This document shows, one piece after another, positions 9,004-18,741 of a stretch of 52,174 bases of DNA. This DNA comes from a virus. The stretch is from positions 1-52,174 of IMG/VR virus record IMGVR_UViG_3300028044_000009. The stretch is one strand, 5' to 3'. Every line of letters starts with the position of its first letter. Position 1 is the stretch's first letter. The notes under the pieces were generated by a model. The model was given only the letters and a program-made list of their open reading frames with translations, searched no databases and was not told the origin of the DNA. The translations under genes and the position numbers were made by a program.

Positions 9004-11430
9004 ATGTCATTAAAAATTATTAAAAGAGTTGGGGACAATGCCGCATTCAACCCCCAAAAAATTTATAACAGAGTAAAACGTTCATCAAAAGGACTTAATG
9101 TTAATTCTGATGAAATATTCATCAAAGTTATTACATCAGTACCAACTGAAGGTGAAGTAACAACTAAAGAGTTAGATAAGTTAATTTATGAAATTGCTGC
9201 TGCGTATACTGGTAGTCATCACGATTATTCAAGATTGGCATCATCAGTTGCAATATCATCTTACCACAAAGAAACTTTAGATAGTTTTTCACAGACAATG
9301 AGAGAGTTATATGAAGATGGTGTAGTACATAAAGAATTGATTAAAAAAATTGATGAATATGGTGAAAATTTAATTGATGCTGTAATTAATCACGATAACG
9401 ATTACAACTTTGACTATTTTGCTTGGAGGTCATTACAAGAAATGTATTTGTTAAAAAAACCAAACGGTAAAGTTATTGAAAGACCACAACATATGTATAT
9501 GCGAGTTGCATTATGGGTCACCGATACATTTGAAACTGCTGTTGAATATTATAAATCTTTATCTAATCAGTTAATTTCTAAGGCAACGCCAATAATGATT
9601 AACTCAGGTACTAAAGTTCCTCAGTTGGCATCTTGTGTTTTACATTATAATGATTCTGATTCAAGAGAAGGTCTTTTAGGTACTCTTAATGATATATCTA
9701 CATTTTCTTCTGATGCCGCAGGAATTGGACTATCAATGTCTAATATTAGAAGTAAAGAAAGTAGAATTTCTACATCGGGAGGTTATGCTGGAGGACTATT
9801 AAAGTATTTAAAAATTGTAAACGAGTCATTAAGGTTTTTTAACCAACAAGGTAGAAGACCTGGGTCGGCAGCGATTTATTTAGAACCTTGGCACAAAGAT
9901 ATTTTTGATTTACTTGATATTAAAAAGAATACAGGTGCCGAAGAATTACGTGCTCGTGATTTATTTACCGCTCTTTGGATTCCTGACAACTTTATGAGAG
10001 CCGTTAAAAATAATGGTGATTGGTATTTGTTCTGTCCTAATGATATTAAAAAGGCGGGATTAAAATCACTTCAAGAAAGTTATGGTGATGAATACGAACA
10101 AACGTATAATCAAGCGGTTCAGATGGGATTAGGTAAAAAAGTTTCATCCCAAACAATTTGGTCTAAAATTATTGAGTCACAAGTTGAAACAGGTGTCCCA
10201 TATCTTTGTTCTAAAGATAGTGCTAATAAGAAAACTAATCACCAAAATATTGGTGTCATCAAACAATCAAATCTGTGTAATGAAATTTATCAATATACTG
10301 ATGAGAAAACTACGGCCATATGTACATTATCATCTATGGTTTTAAAAAACTTTGTTAATGGAAACAAATTTGACTTTGAAAAACTTTTTAATGAAGTAAG
10401 AAAAGTTGTTAGAGCCCTAAATAAAGTTGTTGATACTAACAACTACTCCACACAAAAGGGGTTAAAAGGTGGTTTAGAACAAAGAGCAATTGCTATCGGT
10501 ACACAAGGATTGGCGGATGTATTTTATTTAATGGATTATATTTTCACATCAGATGAGGCTAAAAAATTAAACAAAGAGATTTTTGAAACAATCTACTACG
10601 CGGCTGTTTACGAAAGCAACCAACTATGTATTGAAGGTAAGTACAAACCATATGATTTTTTTAATGGTTCACCGATGTCAAATGGAGTTTTCCAATACGA
10701 TATGTGGGGATTGACTGAAAATAATTTATCAGGTATGTGGGATTGGAATACACTTAAAGAAAATGTAAAAAAATATGGTATTTGTAATTCTTTATTTACC
10801 GCACAAATGCCTGTGGCATCTTCTGCTAAGATTACAGGGTCGTTTGAAATGACTGAACCAGCACATTCTGCATTATTTAATAGACGTGTTGTTGGTGGTG
10901 AAATAATGATTGTAAACAAATACCTAATTAATGACTTTGAAAAAATTGGTATTTGGTCTGAAGATTTAAAAAATGAAATTATTATGAATGAAGGTTCAAT
11001 TCAAAATATTAACTTCAATAACTATTTGGACCCTGAAGACAAAAACTACAATAAAAAAGTTAAAAGAATTGAACATTTGATTCCTAAATACAAAACCATT
11101 TGGGAGATTTCACAAAAACAACTGATTGATATGGCGGCAGAAAGAGCACCATTTATTGACCAATCACAATCAATGAATATCTATATGTCTAACCCAACAC
11201 TTTCAAAAATAACATCATCACATTTTTACGGATGGGAAAGTGGTTTGAAAACTTTATGTTATTATGTTAGAACTAAAGCAATTTCAACGGGAGCAAAACA
11301 CTTGGCACTTGATACGTCTAAAAAACAAGTACCACCTCCACCCCCACCTGTTGATAGGATAATTATAGAAGGTGTTTTACCTACAAGACCGTCTGATTCT
11401 GAATTTGAGTGTTTTGGTTGTTCTTCTTAA
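9004..11430 (+). CDS. nrdA: Ribonucleotide reductase class I, alpha subunit
   Basis: Catalytic large subunit. The N-terminal 90 residues form an ATP-cone, so activity is probably controlled by ATP/dATP. Catalytic residues are N423, C425 and E427 in QSNLCNEI, with the redox pair C211 (LASCVL) and C440 (CTLSS). The radical-path tyrosines are in TLCYYVRT. A proline run leads into a flexible tail ending FECFGCSS, the reducible C-x-x-C that regenerates the active site. All key residues are present and the 808-residue length is normal. A terminator follows. Confidence 0.95.
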   Translation: MSLKIIKRVGDNAAFNPQKIYNRVKRSSKGLNVNSDEIFIKVITSVPTEGEVTTKELDKLIYEIAAAYTGSHHDYSRLASSVAISSYHKETLDSFSQTMRELYEDGVVHKELIKKIDEYGENLIDAVINHDNDYNFDYFAWRSLQEMYLLKKPNGKVIERPQHMYMRVALWVTDTFETAVEYYKSLSNQLISKATPIMINSGTKVPQLASCVLHYNDSDSREGLLGTLNDISTFSSDAAGIGLSMSNIRSKESRISTSGGYAGGLLKYLKIVNESLRFFNQQGRRPGSAAIYLEPWHKDIFDLLDIKKNTGAEELRARDLFTALWIPDNFMRAVKNNGDWYLFCPNDIKKAGLKSLQESYGDEYEQTYNQAVQMGLGKKVSSQTIWSKIIESQVETGVPYLCSKDSANKKTNHQNIGVIKQSNLCNEIYQYTDEKTTAICTLSSMVLKNFVNGNKFDFEKLFNEVRKVVRALNKVVDTNNYSTQKGLKGGLEQRAIAIGTQGLADVFYLMDYIFTSDEAKKLNKEIFETIYYAAVYESNQLCIEGKYKPYDFFNGSPMSNGVFQYDMWGLTENNLSGMWDWNTLKENVKKYGICNSLFTAQMPVASSAKITGSFEMTEPAHSALFNRRVVGGEIMIVNKYLINDFEKIGIWSEDLKNEIIMNEGSIQNINFNNYLDPEDKNYNKKVKRIEHLIPKYKTIWEISQKQLIDMAAERAPFIDQSQSMNIYMSNPTLSKITSSHFYGWESGLKTLCYYVRTKAISTGAKHLALDTSKKQVPPPPPPVDRIIIEGVLPTRPSDSEFECFGCSS

Positions 11431-11439
11431 AAATCAATC

Positions 11440-11461
11440 CGAGTTACTACTCGTATTTTTT
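11440..11461 (+). terminator. Intrinsic terminator after nrdA
   Basis: A 5-bp stem CGAGT/ACTCG with a TACT loop followed by TATTTTTTG, 9 nt after the nrdA stop. Short stem but well placed at the boundary between the nucleotide block and baseplate genes. Confidence 0.6.
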
Positions 11462-11496
11462 GTTTTATTCTATTTAACTAAAAATATTCGATATTA

Positions 11497-11504
11497 TATT
11501 TATT
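11497..11504 (+). promoter_or_regulatory. TATTTATT box before gp25
   Basis: TATTTATT ends exactly 4 nt before the ATG at 11509, the same spacing seen at 37127, 44554 and 50615. A second weaker TATTTAAC lies at 11471-11478. Confidence 0.4.
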
Positions 11505-11508
11505 GAAT

Positions 11509-11973
11509 ATGGCAGATGGTAGAACATATGGTGTTACTTTCCCGTTTAGGGATAGCCCAAAATCTTATTACTTTGATTTAACTGAAAATGCTGGTGATGA
11601 AATCAGGACTAATTTATTACATCTAATATTAACTGCTAAAGGTAGTAGATACTATAATCCTGACTTTGGGACTAGAATATATGAATTTATATTTGACCCA
11701 TTAGATGGTGAAACTTTTGATGGGATAAAATCTGAAATACAACAACAGGTTGAAAAATATATACCAAACCTAACAATAAACGATATTAGTGTTGTTCCAT
11801 ATTTGCAATCTGATGAAGCACCTGGTGAAATAAATCAAGAATTACTTGGAACAAGTGATATATATAAAATACCCGGAAAAGAAACTCAAGAATATACGGC
11901 GAAACTAACTATTGATTACACTGATGATAATAATTCTTTTGGTTCAAGAGAATTTATAATAATTAACATATAA
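11509..11973 (+). CDS. 25: Baseplate wedge protein gp25-like
   Basis: GPW/gp25 family protein, the conserved sheath-initiating wedge component of contractile tails. The family pattern is visible: a first segment with NAGDEIRTNLLHLILTAKG, then GSRYYNPDFGTRIYEFIFDP, matching the usual R-(x)-NPxFG-(x)-FD run. I chose the ATG at 11509 (MADGRTYG); a TTG two codons upstream adds nothing. Length 154 residues, slightly longer than T4 gp25 (132). It is followed after 1 nt by gp6, the usual order in T4-like baseplate clusters. Confidence 0.9.
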   Translation: MADGRTYGVTFPFRDSPKSYYFDLTENAGDEIRTNLLHLILTAKGSRYYNPDFGTRIYEFIFDPLDGETFDGIKSEIQQQVEKYIPNLTINDISVVPYLQSDEAPGEINQELLGTSDIYKIPGKETQEYTAKLTIDYTDDNNSFGSREFIIINI

Positions 11974-11974
11974 T

Positions 11975-13813
11975 ATGGCTACACAAAAAATTAATTATAC
12001 AAGTAGGGATTTTGAAAGTCTAAGAAAGGACCTAATAAATTATACCCAACAATATTATCCAGATATAATTCAAAACTTTAATGATGCATCAATATTTTCA
12101 GTGTTGATGGATTTAAATGCTGCCATTGGAGATAACTTACATTTTCACATAGACCGAAGTATACAAGAAACAGTATTACAATACGCTCAACAAAGGTCTT
12201 CGGTATTCAATATCGCAAGAACATACGGTTTAAAAATACCAGGATTTAGACCCTCTGTTGCTTTAGTTGAGGTATCAATTCAAGTTCCCGCTTTTGGTGA
12301 CAATGAAGATAGTAGATATTTGGGTATTTTAAGAACAGGTGCTCAATTTAATGGTGGAGGTCAAATTTTTGAAACAGTGTACGACATTGATTTTTCAACA
12401 CAATATAATAACGAAGGATTTAACAATAGAACGAAAGTGCCCGTATTTGATGCGAACAACAAAATAATAAGTTATATTATCACCAAAAGAGAAGTTGTTG
12501 TTAATGGTGCAACAAAAGTTTATAAACAGGTTGTTAATGCTGCTGACGTGGTCCCTTTTTATAACTTTTTTCTACCTGAAAAAAATGTATTGTCAATAAC
12601 AACAATTATTCAAAAAGACGGAACGCAATACCAATCAACACCAACAAATGCGGAGTTTATCACAAGTAATAATAAATGGTACGAAGTTGATGCGTTAGCC
12701 GAAGATACTATTTTTATTGAAGATACAACTAAACCTATAGATAACGCAGGTATAAAAGTTGGTAGATACATTAAAACAGATAATAGATTTATTAGTGAAT
12801 ATACACCTGAAGGGTATATGAAAATACAATTTGGAGCGGCAACAACCACACCAAACCAACAGTTACAACTATTTGCAAATTTAGGAACTCCACTTAAAAT
12901 ACAAAATTACCAAAATAACATTGGATTGGGGTTAACAGTAACACCTAATTCAACACTATTTGTTCAATATCGTGTGGGTGGTGGAACTGCATCAAATGTT
13001 GGAGTTGGTGCAATAAATCAAGTTGGTTTAATAGATTTCGCAGTAAATGGACCGTCAACACAAATTAATCAAAGTGTTATACAATCACTGAAAGTTAATA
13101 ATATTACAAGTGCTGTTGGGGGTGCTAACCAACCAACCGTTGAAGAAGTAAGAAATATGGTTTCGTTTAATTTTGCATCCCAAAAAAGAGCGGTAACTGT
13201 AAATGATTATAAATCATTGATTGATACAATGCCTGGTAAATTTGGAGCACCTGCAAAGGTTGCAATTACCGAAAATAATAATAAAGTTACTGTACAAATT
13301 TTATCTTACGACTCTGAAGGTAATTTAACTCAAACAGTACCAAACGCATTGAAAACAAATTTAGCAACCTATCTTTCTAAATACAGAATGATTAATGACT
13401 ACATATCAATCGATGTTGCTAAAGTAATTGATTTAGAGTTTGAAATTTCGGTAGTTATAGAAAATAACACAGCTCAAAGTCAAATTATTACACAAATTAT
13501 TGACCAAGTGTCAACATATATGAACCCACAAAATAGAGACTTAGGTCAAAATGTGAATGTGTCTGATATAAGAAGGATAATACAAAATACTGCAGGGGTT
13601 AGTACATTAACCGAACTTAAAATTTATAATAGAGTTGGTGGTCAATATTCTTCATCTGAAACTTCACAAAGATATTCTAATAAAGATACAAAAGAGATAC
13701 TTTTAATTGACGACACTATCTTTGCAGAACCGGACCAAATTTATCAAATTAGGTTTGATTCAAGAGATATTAATGTTCGAGTAAAACAACTAAGAACTGT
13801 AGACTTCTACTAA
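11975..13813 (+). CDS. 6: Baseplate wedge protein gp6-like (baseplate J family)
   Basis: Baseplate J/gp6-type wedge protein. The N-terminal part (INYTSRDFESLRKDLINYTQQYYP, read across two segments) and the DASIFSVLMDLNAAIGDNL region are typical, as is the later QKRAVTVNDYKSLIDTMPGKFG segment that marks the conserved middle of the family. The C-terminal domain (residues 470-612) has the repeated hydrophobic pattern of the dimer-forming end. Length 612 residues, close to T4 gp6 (660). Sits directly after gp25. Confidence 0.9.
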   Translation: MATQKINYTSRDFESLRKDLINYTQQYYPDIIQNFNDASIFSVLMDLNAAIGDNLHFHIDRSIQETVLQYAQQRSSVFNIARTYGLKIPGFRPSVALVEVSIQVPAFGDNEDSRYLGILRTGAQFNGGGQIFETVYDIDFSTQYNNEGFNNRTKVPVFDANNKIISYIITKREVVVNGATKVYKQVVNAADVVPFYNFFLPEKNVLSITTIIQKDGTQYQSTPTNAEFITSNNKWYEVDALAEDTIFIEDTTKPIDNAGIKVGRYIKTDNRFISEYTPEGYMKIQFGAATTTPNQQLQLFANLGTPLKIQNYQNNIGLGLTVTPNSTLFVQYRVGGGTASNVGVGAINQVGLIDFAVNGPSTQINQSVIQSLKVNNITSAVGGANQPTVEEVRNMVSFNFASQKRAVTVNDYKSLIDTMPGKFGAPAKVAITENNNKVTVQILSYDSEGNLTQTVPNALKTNLATYLSKYRMINDYISIDVAKVIDLEFEISVVIENNTAQSQIITQIIDQVSTYMNPQNRDLGQNVNVSDIRRIIQNTAGVSTLTELKIYNRVGGQYSSSETSQRYSNKDTKEILLIDDTIFAEPDQIYQIRFDSRDINVRVKQLRTVDFY

Positions 13814-13867
13814 ATCCTTTATTTTATTTTTAAGGTTATTAGTTTTTAATAAAAAACCTAAATTATC

Positions 13868-13875
13868 TATTTATT
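13868..13875 (+). promoter_or_regulatory. TATTTATT box before the 1617-aa virion gene
   Basis: TATTTATT lies 12 nt before the ATG at 13888 in a 74-nt gap. An imperfect hairpin (AGGTT/AACCT, 13833-13859) lies just upstream but lacks a T-run. Confidence 0.4.
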
Positions 13876-13887
13876 TTAAAACGATAA

Positions 13888-16800
13888 ATGACCAAGACGT
13901 ACAGACTAAAGGCTCAACCACTAAAAGACCAAAATTTAAGAATCAACGTCACACAAGACTTCGATTTTTTGGAAATACTTTCCCTAAAATTAAGACAAGA
14001 AGATGTGTACACAAGATTCTGTGCCGATTATGGTGTTGTTGCTGGCCGAGTTATTGTTAATGGTGGTTACGGAGTACCAAATGCGAATGTTTCAATATTC
14101 GTACCTTTAGACGCTGTTGATGAAAATGACCCTATAGTGTCTACATTATATCCATACAAAAGACCTGACCAAAAAAATGAAGATGGGTTTAGATATAATT
14201 TACTTCCATACGTTAAAGAATACGGAGGTCACACCCCAACAGGTACATTTCCTGATGTTGAAGATGTTCTGAAACGAAAAGAAGTATTAGAAGTTTATGA
14301 AAAGTATTATAAGTACACTGTCAAAACAAATGAAAGTGGTGACTTTATGATTGTAGGGGTTCCGTTAGGAATTCAAACAGCGGTTTTAGATTTAGACCTT
14401 TCTAATATTGGGTGTTTTTCACTAAGACCTGCAGACTTAATTAGATTGGGTCGTGGGACTTCTGAACAATTTGATGGGGACCAACTTAAAGCATCAACAG
14501 ATTTGGACTCATTACCACAAATAGTTGGTCAGAAAAAAGATATTGATGTTGCATCTTTTTGGGGTGAAGAAAACATTTGTAATGTTGGTATTACAAGAGT
14601 TGATTTTGATTTAAGAGATTTAGGTATAGAAATCACACCACAGGCCGTTTTTATGGGTTCTTTATTTTCAACAAGTGAAGAAGACTTTTTAAAATCAAAC
14701 TGTAAACCAAAAAAAGATTCAGGTAATTTATGTGATTTAGTAACAGGTCAAGGTAGAATTTTAGCAATCAGACAAACAATTAATTACGACATTAACGGTA
14801 GACCCGCTTTAGAACAGTACTCTTTACCTGAAGGCGGAAAAATAATTGACGATAATGGTACTTGGTTGGCAAACGTGCCAATGAATTTAGACTACGTAAC
14901 CACAAATGAATTTGGAGAACAAGTACTTTCAACAGACCCAAACGTGGGTATACCAACAAAAGGTAAATATAGATTTAGAATTCAATACCAAAATGAAGAT
15001 GGTATGAACGCCAGTATATTACGCGCCGATTATCTTGTTCCTAATGTAAAAGAATGGGGATGGACAACGGCAAATGTGAATGCACCTACTGACCTAACAG
15101 CTCAGTTAAATTCATATGCGTTTAGTCTTGATTGGGATGACTACGGTGATGTAAACACAACTATTGGTCAACAAATGATTCAAGAGGCCGTTAATTGTGA
15201 TGATAAATTCTATGAATTTAATTTTAATAAAGTTTATACTGTTGCAAATTTTATAGATAGATGGAAATGGGGGTTCAATAGAAGTCGTCATTTAGGGATA
15301 AAAGAAATAACAGATAGAAGGTGTACAACAACAACAAATAGATTCCCTGTTAATGACGGTGTTAGAAATTTTGATTTTATATTCTTTTTATTTAGTTTAT
15401 TAACAATAATTATAACCCCTACTTTTATAATTCTTATAATACTTTTACACGTATTGGCGTTTATCTACCCAATATTAAGAATCATCATAAATTTATTAAT
15501 ATGGGTAATAAACGTTGTTATCTATGGTATTTGTTTAGCCATAAGAGCAATAACTTTTGGTGCTAGACCACAAGGTGGATGTAAAAAAGAAGCGATAAAA
15601 AAGTTAGGTAAAGAAAATATTTTTAAAAGAATATCTTTACCAATGTTATCATATCCTGATTGTGAGGCGTGTCCTTGTACCGATGAAACTTTACCTGAAG
15701 ATGATACACAAAGTGGATTTGCACAAAGTGCTAATGTATCAATATCATCAGAAAATAATAGTCCTTTGGGTGATACTAATTCAACAGTAAGTTATAGTAC
15801 GTACAATTCTATTTTATCGTCCACATCAAACGACCCAGCGGCATTTAACAATGGTATTGCTCAAGCTATGGCTGGATATCAATATCAAAATCTTGGAAAT
15901 GATAATGATAAATTAGTAAAAACTCCAATATCTGAGTTTCCTGCTCAAGGAGGGATAAAATTTTTAGCAAACGATGTTACATTATCCCAATCGTTAAACT
16001 TGGCAAATATAAGACAAAGGTATTTTGATGGGGATAACTTAATTCAAACAACAGTTAGAAACACAATACCTAACACGACAACAGTAGATGCGTCACAGCC
16101 GTTTACAGATAGTATTATGATGTTATTTGTTGATAGTGGAACATTCAATGGGTTACCACCTGGACAACTTTTAACATTCCAAGACACTGATTCAATCAAT
16201 GACCCTAACTTAACGGGAATTACAAATTCAAATCAATTTAATACTAATAGTATTACAGGTACAACACCTTACAATGCCTCAAGTTTAGTTACAGTCCCTG
16301 TTAATTATATAACACAAGGAGGTACACAGCAAACCGTAAACTTAAAGTTGAAAATATCTGAAGATGGTAAAGATTACAAATTCCCTGCCGGTGTTGAATA
16401 TTTCCAAGTAATTACAGGGGGGACTGTAACACAGTTTTCAGGACTTACAAATACAACTGGTGGTTTATTAAACAAATACCTATTCAAAAAAACACAAAGG
16501 TTCTGTTATGGAATTTTACCACAACAATGTGATTATGTATTCCCAATTAAGTTCATTGATGATTTTGCAAATTATGAAGTAATATTTTTGACAAGAGGTA
16601 CTGACCCATACACCGAAAAACAAAATATTAAATACGACTTATCTAAAATTTTTGGTTTTAACTTAGGTACAGGTCCTTTTGTTGAAGGAAGTTATTACTT
16701 GAACGTCCCAATACAACAAAACTCAGGAAGTGGTGCATGGTTTAATGACTATAAAACCCCTGAATCACATTCAGTATCAAATAACAATAATGCGACTCTT

Positions 16801-18741
16801 TATCACCCACCTTTTGGTTTTACACCTGATAGTACATTATTTACTGCATTTACAAACAATGCACCATATTACTACAACTCAACCGATAAATCACAAAGTT
16901 CATTTAAGTCTTATAACAGTGACGTTGTTAATTTAGGGTATTTTACATCAACACCTGGTGTGTACTCTAATATTCAACCAAGTGTTGGTAACAATAAGTT
17001 GGCGTTCCAATGGACAAATGGGGTATTAAGTCCTCAAGGTAATATTGAAGGTGGTTCATTAATTGCTTCAAATGCAACTCCAGGTTCCCCAATAAATGTT
17101 GCAACTACAACAACAAGAGTTTATTCCCCGGCTTACCACACAACAGCGGTTTCTAATATATCAGTATCTAACTCATTAAACATTGTATTTAGGTCTGATA
17201 GATTACCAACTTCAGATATAACAGAAGTAAGTGGTAATAGTTCATTTAGTTTATTTTTAAATGACAACTTTTCAGTTTATGCTGTTGATGAAGAAGGTGG
17301 AACGGCGTTGGCGCCAACAACAAATGGGCCCGGTGATACCACAAACAATGCTCAAGATTTGACAGGAGATACTCCAAGTCAAGTTTCAAGTACAGTCTTG
17401 GCTTCATTAAGTTGTGAAAATATGACAGTACTTAAATGTTATCAAGGGGGAGGAACCTCATTTTCTGTTCAAAATCCTTGTAGTGAAAACCCTAACGGCA
17501 AAAGAATGTCGGGGGGATGTTATAAGTTTGTTGATAACCCACTTATTGTTTCAATACCAAAAGACATTACTTACTTCTTTGAATGGAAGACAAGATTTAG
17601 AATGGTGTTTGCTGCGTGTAGAGGTATATTTTCACAAGTGTTTCAAAACAATTGGGTGAATGGTTCACTATATATGTTTTCGTTAAAAAAACAAACAATT
17701 TTCAATATTACAGGACAACCAAAAAAGTATAAGTTTTGTGGAACACCTGATAGTACATTAAGACCATATCAAGGACCAATATTTTATACTCGTGGAACAA
17801 CGAATTCACTTTTTTATAGAAGTGCGATTTACGATGGAACTAAATTTATTGGTCAAAAACCAAGACAAGGAACATTTGCAAGCCCAACTTTGCAAGATGC
17901 AAACTTTAAGGGAATGAATGTTCGTAATTTATTTTTCCCTACAACCATAATGGATTTAGGACCAAGAGATGAATTTACAAAAGAAATTTGTACTAACCCT
18001 AACTTTGAAGGTTATTTAATTGAGTCAATAAAAAGTACATCGTATAATGACACTTCTGAAATTTTACAGTTATTCATTATTTCAAGATTGATAAATTCAA
18101 ACTTTTGGGGACAAGTTTTAGGTTTAGGTGATGCATCAATAAACAGAATGTTTTCAAGAAGTGAAGACAGAATTGATGGGGATGTTGCACAAATGTTTTC
18201 AATAAATTCTGAATATGGGATTGAAGAATTTGATGAAGATAATTATTCAGATAATGAATTATACCTTGGTACAGGTGATGCTTTAATGGGTATATTCTTT
18301 AGTTCAAATACCGTTAATAGATTAACATTGAGTCCTGGTATTCAAACATTTACACCAACACTTACAAATTATTTTGGGTATCCAAATACCCAACTAGTAC
18401 CAACATATCAATGGTCATCAACCACAACATCATCAATATTTGGTTCAGATACAAATGATTGGAATACTAATGTTTTATCTAATGGTGGGTTTTACTCACA
18501 ACTATACCAAAACTTTAGTTTTAACCCCCCAACAACACCATACTTTAATCCATCAACAACAGGAAGACGAGGTTATATTTACAATCAAACACCACAAGGA
18601 TTGGCAAATCCAAACTGGCCGGCAGGTACACAACAGTCATTTATTGTTGGGGGACCAAACCATTTTTATTTTGGTTTGAATAAAGGTAAAAGTGCCATTA
18701 ACAGATACATTAAAGCGTATATATTAAACCAAGATGTCTAA
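13888..18741 (+). CDS. Giant baseplate/tail protein with hydrophobic segment (1617 aa)
   Basis: The largest gene in the window. The N-terminal 160 residues include a GVVAGRVIVNGGYGVPNANVSIFVP segment (given here as the start of a domain) and TNESGDFMIVGVPLG, resembling a carboxypeptidase-regulatory-like beta sandwich. Residues about 495-557 are a nearly unbroken hydrophobic stretch, enough for two or three membrane helices, followed by a CEACPC cysteine cluster (592-597). The rest is Asn/Ser/Thr-rich beta sequence, then a conserved-looking part around 1160-1480 with several Cys. It follows gp6 and overlaps the next gene by 8 nt, so a baseplate or tail role is likely. A strongly hydrophobic block is unusual in such a protein. 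I do not recognise the full family. Confidence 0.7.
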   Translation: MTKTYRLKAQPLKDQNLRINVTQDFDFLEILSLKLRQEDVYTRFCADYGVVAGRVIVNGGYGVPNANVSIFVPLDAVDENDPIVSTLYPYKRPDQKNEDGFRYNLLPYVKEYGGHTPTGTFPDVEDVLKRKEVLEVYEKYYKYTVKTNESGDFMIVGVPLGIQTAVLDLDLSNIGCFSLRPADLIRLGRGTSEQFDGDQLKASTDLDSLPQIVGQKKDIDVASFWGEENICNVGITRVDFDLRDLGIEITPQAVFMGSLFSTSEEDFLKSNCKPKKDSGNLCDLVTGQGRILAIRQTINYDINGRPALEQYSLPEGGKIIDDNGTWLANVPMNLDYVTTNEFGEQVLSTDPNVGIPTKGKYRFRIQYQNEDGMNASILRADYLVPNVKEWGWTTANVNAPTDLTAQLNSYAFSLDWDDYGDVNTTIGQQMIQEAVNCDDKFYEFNFNKVYTVANFIDRWKWGFNRSRHLGIKEITDRRCTTTTNRFPVNDGVRNFDFIFFLFSLLTIIITPTFIILIILLHVLAFIYPILRIIINLLIWVINVVIYGICLAIRAITFGARPQGGCKKEAIKKLGKENIFKRISLPMLSYPDCEACPCTDETLPEDDTQSGFAQSANVSISSENNSPLGDTNSTVSYSTYNSILSSTSNDPAAFNNGIAQAMAGYQYQNLGNDNDKLVKTPISEFPAQGGIKFLANDVTLSQSLNLANIRQRYFDGDNLIQTTVRNTIPNTTTVDASQPFTDSIMMLFVDSGTFNGLPPGQLLTFQDTDSINDPNLTGITNSNQFNTNSITGTTPYNASSLVTVPVNYITQGGTQQTVNLKLKISEDGKDYKFPAGVEYFQVITGGTVTQFSGLTNTTGGLLNKYLFKKTQRFCYGILPQQCDYVFPIKFIDDFANYEVIFLTRGTDPYTEKQNIKYDLSKIFGFNLGTGPFVEGSYYLNVPIQQNSGSGAWFNDYKTPESHSVSNNNNATLYHPPFGFTPDSTLFTAFTNNAPYYYNSTDKSQSSFKSYNSDVVNLGYFTSTPGVYSNIQPSVGNNKLAFQWTNGVLSPQGNIEGGSLIASNATPGSPINVATTTTRVYSPAYHTTAVSNISVSNSLNIVFRSDRLPTSDITEVSGNSSFSLFLNDNFSVYAVDEEGGTALAPTTNGPGDTTNNAQDLTGDTPSQVSSTVLASLSCENMTVLKCYQGGGTSFSVQNPCSENPNGKRMSGGCYKFVDNPLIVSIPKDITYFFEWKTRFRMVFAACRGIFSQVFQNNWVNGSLYMFSLKKQTIFNITGQPKKYKFCGTPDSTLRPYQGPIFYTRGTTNSLFYRSAIYDGTKFIGQKPRQGTFASPTLQDANFKGMNVRNLFFPTTIMDLGPRDEFTKEICTNPNFEGYLIESIKSTSYNDTSEILQLFIISRLINSNFWGQVLGLGDASINRMFSRSEDRIDGDVAQMFSINSEYGIEEFDEDNYSDNELYLGTGDALMGIFFSSNTVNRLTLSPGIQTFTPTLTNYFGYPNTQLVPTYQWSSTTTSSIFGSDTNDWNTNVLSNGGFYSQLYQNFSFNPPTTPYFNPSTTGRRGYIYNQTPQGLANPNWPAGTQQSFIVGGPNHFYFGLNKGKSAINRYIKAYILNQDV

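Noticed and set aside
13833-13859. AGGTT/AACCT hairpin after gp6 as a terminator
   Set aside because: Imperfect stem with no T-run after it.
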